Shown: positions 1 to 5,486 of the stretch, in pieces
How positions within the stretch are numbered: position 1 is the stretch's first letter
How the letters are laid out: each line of letters starts with the position of its first letter
From: JAULUH01 sp032111745
GTDB lineage: Bacteria > Chloroflexota > Anaerolineae > JAAEKA01
Length of the DNA stretch: 6,909 nt
Assembly (NCBI GenBank): GCA_032111745.1
Contig: JAULUH010000199.1
Coordinates: 1 to 6,909 of the forward strand
Direction: 5' to 3'
Position numbers and translations under genes: made by a program
Notes under the pieces: generated by a model
What the model was told of the DNA's origin: nothing
What the model saw: only the letters and a program-made list of their open reading frames with translations
Databases searched by the model: none

Positions 1-3000
1 GGCACCTCACCGAGCTACTGCAGGGCATGGCCGGGCACCCAATGGCTACGGTAGAGACGCTGCCCATGCTGACCGCGGCCGAGATCGAGGAGACCGTGGT
101 GGCCTGGAACGCCACAGCGCGGCCGTATCCATCCGAGCTGTGCCTACACCAGCTGTTCGAGCAGCAGGTGGCGCGCGCGCCCGAGGCCACGGCCCTGGCG
201 TATGCGCCGGAACCCGCGGGAGCCGGCGAGCCCGCAACGCTTACCTACGGGGAGCTGAACGCCCGGGCCAACCAGCTGGCCCGTCACCTGCGCGGGGCGG
301 GGGTGGGGGCGGAGACCCTGGTCGGGTTGATGGTCGAGCGGTCGCCCGACTTGCTGGTGGGGCTGCTGGGCATACTGAAGGCTGGCGGCGCGTACGTACC
401 TATGGATCCGGCCTATCCGGCGGAGCGATTGGCGCTGATGCTGAGGGACTCGGGTGCGCGGGTGCTGGTGACCGAGCGCGACCTGGTGTCCCGCCTGGAG
501 CAGGACGGCAGGTCGCCGCTGGAGGCAGGCACGGTGCGGGTGCTGGCGCTGGATGCGGATTGGCCGGCGATCGCGGGGCAGCCGGCCGGCAATCTGGAGA
601 GCCTGGCGGGGGCCGGCAATCTCGCCTATGTGATCTATACGTCGGGGTCCACGGGGGTGCCTAAGGGGGTAATGGTAGAGCACCGCGGCCTGGTGAATCA
701 CGTCACCTACCTGGTGGAGCGCTATGGCCTGGTCCCGGCGGACCGCATGCTGCAGTTCATCTCCTACAGCTTCGACGCCGCAGTCGAAGAGCTGTACACG
801 CCGCTGGTGGGCGGCGCCACGCTGGTCATGCCGGGGCCAGCGCGCGAGCTCATGGGCGCGGAGCTGAGCGCGTTTTGCCGGCGGCACGGGATCACCATCG
901 TGCATTTTCCGGCAGCGCCCTGGCACCAGTGGGTGGACGACCTGGAGGCGGGCGACCAGATGGTGGAGGCGCCGGTGCGGCTGCTGATCGTCGGCGGCGA
1001 GGAACCGTCGATGGACAGGCTGCGGGCGTGGGTGCGCCGGCTGGGCCGGCCGTCGGCAGTGCTCAATGCGTACGGCCCGACGGAGGCGACGGTGGCGGCC
1101 ACCACGTACCTGTGGGAGGCGACGGAGGCCAGCGTGGCCGCGCTGACCCGGCTGCCCATCGGGCAGCCCGAGCCCAATGTGCAGGTGTACGTAGTGGACA
1201 GGGCCATGCACCCGGTGCCGGTGGGCGTGCCCGGGGAGCTGCTGATCGCGGGCGTGGGGGTCGCGCGGGGCTATCTCAACCGGCCGGCGCTGAGCATAGA
1301 ACGTTTTGGCACGCTAGAGGCTGAGCCGCCCGTGGCGACCACAGGCACCCAACAGCTCCAGATCGCATTTCCCGGCTCCGGCGCCGAGCAGCCGGCGCGC
1401 AGGGTCTACCGCACGGGCGATATGGTGCGGTGGCTACCGGATGGCAACCTGGACTTCCTCGGCCGGGTAGACGGCCAGGTGAAGGTGCGAGGTTTCCGTG
1501 TGGAACTGGGCGAAATCGAGGCTGCGCTGGCGAGGCTGCCTGGCGTGCGGCAGGCGGTGGTGATGGCGCGGAAGGGCGGTGCCCTGGGCAGGCGGCTGGT
1601 GGCGTACGTGGTCGCGGAGGATGGCCGGCAGCTGGAGGCGGCGGCGCTGCGCCAGGAGCTGCGGGAGGCCCTGCCGGAGCACATGGTGCCGGTGGCCTTC
1701 ATGATGATGGAGGCTCTGCCCCTGTCCCCGGCGGGCAAGGTTGACCGCCAGGCACTGCCAGCGGTGGACGGCAACGCGGGAGAATGGGGTGGGGACTTCG
1801 TGGCGCCGCGTACGCCGGAGGAGGAGATCCTGGCCGGGCTGGTGGCGCAGCTGCTGCAGGTGAGCCGCGCCGGAGCCACGGACTCCTTCTTCGACCTCGG
1901 CGGCCATTCGTTATTGGCGACGCGGTTGACCTCGCGCATACGAGAAGTGTTCGGCGTGGAGCTGTCCGTGCGCACTGTCTTCGACCACTCCAGGGTAGCA
2001 GACCTGGCGGCGGTCATCGGTGCGGAGCTAAGGAGGCGCGGGGAGCAGCCCGGCGGGGAGCAGGCAGCGGTTTGGGAGACGCTGGAGGAGGGACCGCGGG
2101 CGGTTGCCCGGCCGGCCGGCCAGCCTATCCCGCTGTCGTTTGCGCAGCAGCGCCTGTGGTTTCTGGACCAGCTGGAGCCGGGCAACCTGTTCTACAACAT
2201 CCCGACGGCGGTGCGGCTGGTAGGTGAGCTGGACGTCGAGGCCCTGCGGCGGGCCCTGGATGAGATCGTACGGCGCCACGACGTGCTGCGGACGACCTTC
2301 CAGGCCACGGGCGGTGTGCCGATGCAAGTCGTCGCCACGGAGCTGCATCTCGACTTGCCGGTGGTCGACCTGCGGGCCGTGGCGGCCGAGCAGCGGCAGG
2401 AGGAGGCACTGCGCCTGGCCACGGAGGAAATCCGCCGCCCCTTTGACCTGGCCCACGGGCCCCTGGTGCGGGGCCTGCTCTTGCGCCTGGCGGAGGATGA
2501 GCATATCGCGGTGCTGACCATCCACCACATCGTGGCGGATGGCTGGTCGATGGGGATTCTGGTCAGGGAGCTGACGACTTCGTACCAGGCCCTGGCGGCG
2601 GGCAGGTCCTCGGCGCTGCCCGACCTGCCGCTGCAGTATGCCGACTACGCGGCCTGGCAGCGGCGGTGGCTGGGCCAGGGCGATGGGAAGAGCGCGCGTG
2701 GGGAGGACGGGCTGGATGCGGAAAGCTCGCCCCTGCAGAGGCAGCTGCGCTACTGGCGGGAGCAGCTGCAGGAAGCGCCGCCGCGGCTGGAGCTGCCCAC
2801 CGACCGGCCGCGGCCGGCGGTGCAGTCGGCGAACGGCGCAGTCTACAGCTTCCGGGTGCCGGCGCAGCTGTCACAGGACCTCCTGGCCTTTGCGCAGCGG
2901 GAGGGGGTAACCCTGTTCATGGCCCTGCTAGCGGCCTACCAGACCGTGTTGCACCGCTATGCGGATCAGGACGACATCTGTGTGGGGACGGCGATTGCCA

Positions 3001-5483
3001 ACCGCACCTATGCGGCGCTGGAGCCACTGATGGGCTTCTTCGTGAATACGCTGGTGTTGCGCTCCCGCTTCGACGACGGCCCCACGTTCCGCCAGCTGTT
3101 GAGCCGGGTGCGGGAGACGGCGCTGGCCGCGTATGCGCACCAGGACCTGCCCTTCGAGATGCTGGTGGATGCGCTGCAGGTGGAGCGCGACCTGTCGCAC
3201 ACACCGCTGTTCCAGGCAGGGTTCTCCCTGCAGAACGTGCCCGTGGAACCGCAGGAGCTACCAGGCCTGCGCATCGAGCCGCTACAGCCGGAGAAGGGGA
3301 TCGCGCAGTTCGACATGCTACTCATGGTGTCGGAGACCGCGGAGGGGCTGGCGGGGGCGTGGGAGTATAACAGCGACCTCTTCGACGAGCGCACAATCCG
3401 GGCCATGGCCGGCCACCTGCAGACGCTGTTGCAGGCGGCGATAGCCGACCCGGAGCAGCCGGTAGCGACCCTGCCGCTGCTGGCGCCTGAGGAGCGCCAG
3501 GCCATCCTGGTGGAATGGAACCGGACGGCCACGGATACACCCATGGATCGCTGCGCCCACCAGCTGGTGGAGGCCCGGGCGGCAGCACGGCCGGGGCATC
3601 CGGCCATCGTGGCAGCCCGGCCCCAGCAGGGGCCGGGGGACACCGGCGAGGTGTTGACCTATGGCCAGCTGGATCGCCGCGCCAACCAGCTGGCGCACTA
3701 CCTCCGCAAGTGCGGCGTGGGCCCCGAGACCATCACCGGCATCTTCTTCGACCGCTCGCCGCTGACCTTCGTGGCCATCCTGGCGGCCCTGAAGGCTGGC
3801 GGCGCCTACCTGCCGGTAGATCCGGGATACCCGGCGGAGCGCATTGAGTTTATGCTGCAGGACTCCCGGGCACCGGTGATCCTGACCCGCGATGCGCTGG
3901 CCCACTGGCTGCCGGTACACGAGGCTGCGGTGGTCTGCCTGGACAGGGACTGGCCGACTATTGCCCTGGAGGAGGACACGGCGCTCCCACTGGCCAGCAC
4001 GCCGTTCAATGCAGCTTATTGCATCTACACCTCGGGATCCACAGGCAAGCCTAAGTCCGCCATACTGCGCCACCGGGGGCTGGCCAACCTCACCTATGTG
4101 CAACGCCAGGCCTTCGACATCACCCCAGACAGTCGCATCCTGCAGTTCGCACCCCTGTCCTTTGATGCCTCAGTCTGGGAGACCTTTATGGCCCTGGCCA
4201 ACGGCGCTACCCTGGTGCTGGCCCCCCAGGACACCCTGGCCTCGGGACCGGAGCTGTTGCGGCTGCTAGGCGACCAGGCCATCACCACGGTCACGCTGCC
4301 GCCATCGCTGCTGGCCGTCCTGGAGCCCGGCGACCTGCCCACACTGCGCACGGTGATTGCGGCCGGGGAGCGCTGCACCCGGGACATCGTGCAGCGCTGG
4401 GCGCCGGGCCGGCGCTTCTTCAACGCCTATGGACCGACCGAAACCACGGTGTGTGCTTCCATGGCCCAGTGCACGGCCGAGGATCAGGGAGACCCCAGCA
4501 TCGGCCGCCCTATCGCCAACACTAAGGCCTTTGTGGTCGATCGCAACTTTCAGCCGGTGCCGGTGGGGGTGCCAGGTGAGCTTGTCATCGGCGGCGTCAA
4601 CGTGGGTCGCGGCTATCTCAGCCGGCCAGAGCTGACCGCTGAGCGGTACATTCCCAACCCCTTCGCCATAGATGTGCCCGAGGGAAGGAGGGGGTGGGGC
4701 TACACGGTGCAGGCGGTGGAGGGATCAGCGGAAACGGCAGATATCCTGTACCGCACGGGGGACCTGGTGCGGTGGCGGGCGGATGGCAGCCTGGAGTTCC
4801 TCGGCCGCATCGACCACCAGGTCAAGGTGCGGGGCTTCCGCATCGAGCTCGGCGAGGTCGAGGCCGCCCTGCGGGGCCACCCCGCCGTCCTGGACGCCGT
4901 GGCCGTGGCCCGGGATGATGCCCTGATTGCCTACTTCGTCCCCGAGGACGGCCAGCAGCCCGATGCTACCAGCCTGCGCAGCTTCCTGCGCCAGTCCCTC
5001 CCCGAGCACATGGTGCCCGCAGCGTTCGTAGAGATGGAGACCTTCCCCCTGACCCCCGCCGGCAAGATCGACCGCCAGGCCCTGCCCCCGCCGGGTGCGA
5101 CGCGGCAGGCTGCGGGCGAGTACGTGGCGCCACGCACCGAGACCGAGGCCAGGCTGGCGCAGATGGCCGCAGAATTGCTCAAGCTGGAGCGCACCGGCGT
5201 CGAGGACAACTTCTTCGAGCTGGGCGGGCATTCGCTGCTGGCGACCCAGCTCATCTCCCGTGTCCGGGAGGAGATGGGGGTGGACGTGCCCCTGCGCACC
5301 CTGTTCGAGCGCCCCACCGTGGCTGGACTGGCCGCAGCTGTGGACGAAGCGCGAGGGGCCCAGGCCGGGCAGCAGGCCGAGCGAGAGCGCATCGGCGCGC
5401 TTCTGCAGCAGGTGAAGGGGCTGAACCCGGAACAGGTGCAGGCGTTGCTGGCGGCCAAGCGCGGCGAGCAGGAGAACCGGTAA
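1..5483 (+). CDS. Non-ribosomal peptide synthetase, 5'-partial: [C tail]-A-PCP-C-A-PCP
   Basis: This is the 3' part of a multimodular NRPS that activates two amino acids as aminoacyl-adenylates, tethers them to carrier proteins and joins them on a cytoplasmic assembly line. Numbering residues from the internal Met at 27, the order is: end of a C domain (to about 20), A1 (about 40-578), PCP1 (about 592-668, Ser628), C (about 700-1138, HHxxxDG at 833-839), A2 (about 1178-1687), PCP2 (about 1699-1775, Ser1736) and a 43-residue polar helical tail. The frame is open to the window edge: codons 3-26 read HLTELLQG, which continues into a C-domain tail and the LPML...AWN linker typical of C-A junctions. 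There is no Shine-Dalgarno sequence before 27, so the true start lies upstream. No epimerization, methyltransferase or thioesterase domain is present, so the chain passes to another protein, most likely the one encoded 3 bases downstream. The NRPS identity is certain; the product is unknown. Confidence 0.96.
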   Translation, partial: HLTELLQGMAGHPMATVETLPMLTAAEIEETVVAWNATARPYPSELCLHQLFEQQVARAPEATALAYAPEPAGAGEPATLTYGELNARANQLARHLRGAGVGAETLVGLMVERSPDLLVGLLGILKAGGAYVPMDPAYPAERLALMLRDSGARVLVTERDLVSRLEQDGRSPLEAGTVRVLALDADWPAIAGQPAGNLESLAGAGNLAYVIYTSGSTGVPKGVMVEHRGLVNHVTYLVERYGLVPADRMLQFISYSFDAAVEELYTPLVGGATLVMPGPARELMGAELSAFCRRHGITIVHFPAAPWHQWVDDLEAGDQMVEAPVRLLIVGGEEPSMDRLRAWVRRLGRPSAVLNAYGPTEATVAATTYLWEATEASVAALTRLPIGQPEPNVQVYVVDRAMHPVPVGVPGELLIAGVGVARGYLNRPALSIERFGTLEAEPPVATTGTQQLQIAFPGSGAEQPARRVYRTGDMVRWLPDGNLDFLGRVDGQVKVRGFRVELGEIEAALARLPGVRQAVVMARKGGALGRRLVAYVVAEDGRQLEAAALRQELREALPEHMVPVAFMMMEALPLSPAGKVDRQALPAVDGNAGEWGGDFVAPRTPEEEILAGLVAQLLQVSRAGATDSFFDLGGHSLLATRLTSRIREVFGVELSVRTVFDHSRVADLAAVIGAELRRRGEQPGGEQAAVWETLEEGPRAVARPAGQPIPLSFAQQRLWFLDQLEPGNLFYNIPTAVRLVGELDVEALRRALDEIVRRHDVLRTTFQATGGVPMQVVATELHLDLPVVDLRAVAAEQRQEEALRLATEEIRRPFDLAHGPLVRGLLLRLAEDEHIAVLTIHHIVADGWSMGILVRELTTSYQALAAGRSSALPDLPLQYADYAAWQRRWLGQGDGKSARGEDGLDAESSPLQRQLRYWREQLQEAPPRLELPTDRPRPAVQSANGAVYSFRVPAQLSQDLLAFAQREGVTLFMALLAAYQTVLHRYADQDDICVGTAIANRTYAALEPLMGFFVNTLVLRSRFDDGPTFRQLLSRVRETALAAYAHQDLPFEMLVDALQVERDLSHTPLFQAGFSLQNVPVEPQELPGLRIEPLQPEKGIAQFDMLLMVSETAEGLAGAWEYNSDLFDERTIRAMAGHLQTLLQAAIADPEQPVATLPLLAPEERQAILVEWNRTATDTPMDRCAHQLVEARAAARPGHPAIVAARPQQGPGDTGEVLTYGQLDRRANQLAHYLRKCGVGPETITGIFFDRSPLTFVAILAALKAGGAYLPVDPGYPAERIEFMLQDSRAPVILTRDALAHWLPVHEAAVVCLDRDWPTIALEEDTALPLASTPFNAAYCIYTSGSTGKPKSAILRHRGLANLTYVQRQAFDITPDSRILQFAPLSFDASVWETFMALANGATLVLAPQDTLASGPELLRLLGDQAITTVTLPPSLLAVLEPGDLPTLRTVIAAGERCTRDIVQRWAPGRRFFNAYGPTETTVCASMAQCTAEDQGDPSIGRPIANTKAFVVDRNFQPVPVGVPGELVIGGVNVGRGYLSRPELTAERYIPNPFAIDVPEGRRGWGYTVQAVEGSAETADILYRTGDLVRWRADGSLEFLGRIDHQVKVRGFRIELGEVEAALRGHPAVLDAVAVARDDALIAYFVPEDGQQPDATSLRSFLRQSLPEHMVPAAFVEMETFPLTPAGKIDRQALPPPGATRQAAGEYVAPRTETEARLAQMAAELLKLERTGVEDNFFELGGHSLLATQLISRVREEMGVDVPLRTLFERPTVAGLAAAVDEARGAQAGQQAERERIGALLQQVKGLNPEQVQALLAAKRGEQENR
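3..86 (+). other. C-terminal end of an upstream condensation domain
   Basis: The first 28 or so codons read HLTELLQGMAGHP followed by a VETLPML segment. This matches the end of a C domain (HL..LL......P...v..LPLL) leading into the C-A linker. The same pattern recurs inside this gene near 3405-3480 and in the next gene near 6741-6815, each time directly before an A domain. It shows that module 1 is preceded by its own C domain in the same polypeptide and is therefore an elongation module, not a loading module. Confidence 0.85.
144..1764 (+). other. Adenylation domain A1 (module 1), specificity unassigned
   Basis: This is an ATP-dependent amino acid activating domain. All core motifs are present: LTYGEL (A1), LKAGGAYVPMDP (A2), TSGSTGVPKG at residues 205-214 (A3, P-loop-like), FDAAVEE (A4), NAYGPTEATV (A5), GELLIAGVGVARGYL (A6), YRTGD at 461-465 (A7), GQVKVRGFRVELGEIE (A8) and GKVDR with the catalytic Lys571 (A10). 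Aligned to GrsA, the pocket residues are D250, A251, E254, H293, I321, G323, A348, V356 and A357, plus the invariant Lys. Of the codes I remember, the bacitracin Lys code (DAESIGSVCK) is closest, sharing D, A, E, I, G and V, but the differences at positions 278, 322 and 331 make this a weak hint. Glu in place of the usual Trp of FDASVWE suggests a polar or basic side chain. There is an unusually long A6-A7 loop (residues 428-460). Confidence 0.9.
1800..2030 (+). other. Peptidyl carrier protein domain PCP1 (module 1)
   Basis: This thiolation domain carries the A1-activated residue as a phosphopantetheine thioester. The attachment motif is DSFFDLGGHSLLATRL with the modifiable serine at residue 628 (codon 1908-1910). 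It is about 75 residues, the normal size. Helix 1 (EEEILAGLVAQLL) precedes the motif and a helix III/IV segment (VRTVFDHSRVADLAAVI) follows. An Ala/Gly/Glu-rich linker of about 30 residues connects it directly to the next C domain, leaving no room for an epimerase. Confidence 0.95.
2124..3440 (+). other. Condensation domain of module 2, LCL-type
   Basis: This domain forms the peptide bond between the donor chain on PCP1 and the aminoacyl-PCP2. C1 is PLSFAQQRLWFLDQL (starting near residue 702). C3 is HHIVADGWS with catalytic His834 in the HHxxxDG motif at 833-839. C5 is GFFVNTLVLR (Asn1007), C6 is HQDLPFEMLV (from 1038) and C7 is SHTPLFQAGF. The AQQRLWFL form of C1 and HHIVxDGWS are characteristic of LCL domains, which accept an L-configured donor, and this fits the absence of an epimerase in module 1. 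A hydrophilic insertion of about 15 residues (roughly 885-901) sits after the AAWQRRWL segment. Confidence 0.93.
3558..5087 (+). other. Adenylation domain A2 (module 2), predicted phenylalanine
   Basis: The core motifs are all present: LTYGQL (from residue 1210), LKAGGAYLPVDP, TSGSTGKPKS (1335-1344), FDASVWE, NAYGPTETTV, YRTGD (from 1575), HQVKVRGFRIELGEVE and GKIDR (Lys1680). By alignment to GrsA the pocket residues are D1380, A1381, W1384, T1423, I1444, A1446, A1467, V1475 and C1476, with the invariant Lys. This gives DAWTIAAVCK, the textbook Phe code, which differs from the GrsA pocket only by Val for Ile at position 330. Phenylalanine is therefore the likely substrate, with related aromatics possible. 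The last residue of the A3 motif is Ser where Gly is usual (PKS instead of PKG). Codon use here is visibly more C-ending than in A1. Confidence 0.93.
5121..5351 (+). other. Peptidyl carrier protein domain PCP2 (module 2)
   Basis: This thiolation domain carries the module 2 residue. The motif is DNFFELGGHSLLATQL with the phosphopantetheine-accepting serine at residue 1736 (codon 5232-5234). It is followed by VPLRTLFERPTVAGLAAAV, the normal end of the fold. It is the last catalytic-relay domain of the protein, and neither an epimerization nor a release domain follows. The growing chain must therefore be handed in trans to another subunit. Confidence 0.95.
5352..5480 (+). other. C-terminal helical tail, possible docking segment
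   Basis: The last 43 residues (1776-1818) lie beyond the PCP fold. They are rich in Gln, Glu, Arg and Ala, with an amphipathic pattern ERIGALLQQVKGLNPEQVQALLAAK. Many NRPS and hybrid subunits end in a similar L-S/N-x-E-x-V-x-x-LL helix that can mediate subunit docking. A docking role here is inferred from position and pattern only, and the partner would be the N-terminus encoded from 5487. Confidence 0.5.
5470..5474 (+). promoter_or_regulatory. Ribosome binding site for the downstream NRPS gene
   Basis: AGGAG lies inside the last codons of the upstream gene, 12 bases before the ATG at 5487. The spacing is at the long end of the usable range. Together with the 3-base gap after TAA, it supports translation by re-initiation or coupling on a shared mRNA. 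No promoter is expected or visible between the genes. Confidence 0.6.
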
Positions 5484-5486
5484 GCC

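Noticed and set aside
27..29. ATG at 27 as the real start of the first NRPS gene
   Set aside because: The frame is open upstream to base 3, the residues on both sides of this Met form a C-domain tail, and there is no Shine-Dalgarno sequence before it.
375..395. Near-identical 21-base stretch repeated at 3789-3809
   Set aside because: It encodes the conserved A2 core motif LKAGGAY in both A domains. It reflects protein conservation and domain homology, not a separate repeat element.
144..1211. A long antisense reading frame of about 355 codons opposite A1
   Set aside because: It is a composition shadow: low-complexity His/Arg/Gln-rich translation with no recognisable motif, opposite a full set of A-domain core motifs.
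2108..2122. GGCC-rich palindromic run that could look like a hairpin or terminator
   Set aside because: It lies inside the PCP1-C linker coding sequence, has no T-tract, and similar GGCCGG runs are scattered through the window as expected from base composition.
5484..5486. A promoter or terminator between the two genes
   Set aside because: The gap is only three bases with no hairpin plus T-tract, and it fits an uninterrupted operon.
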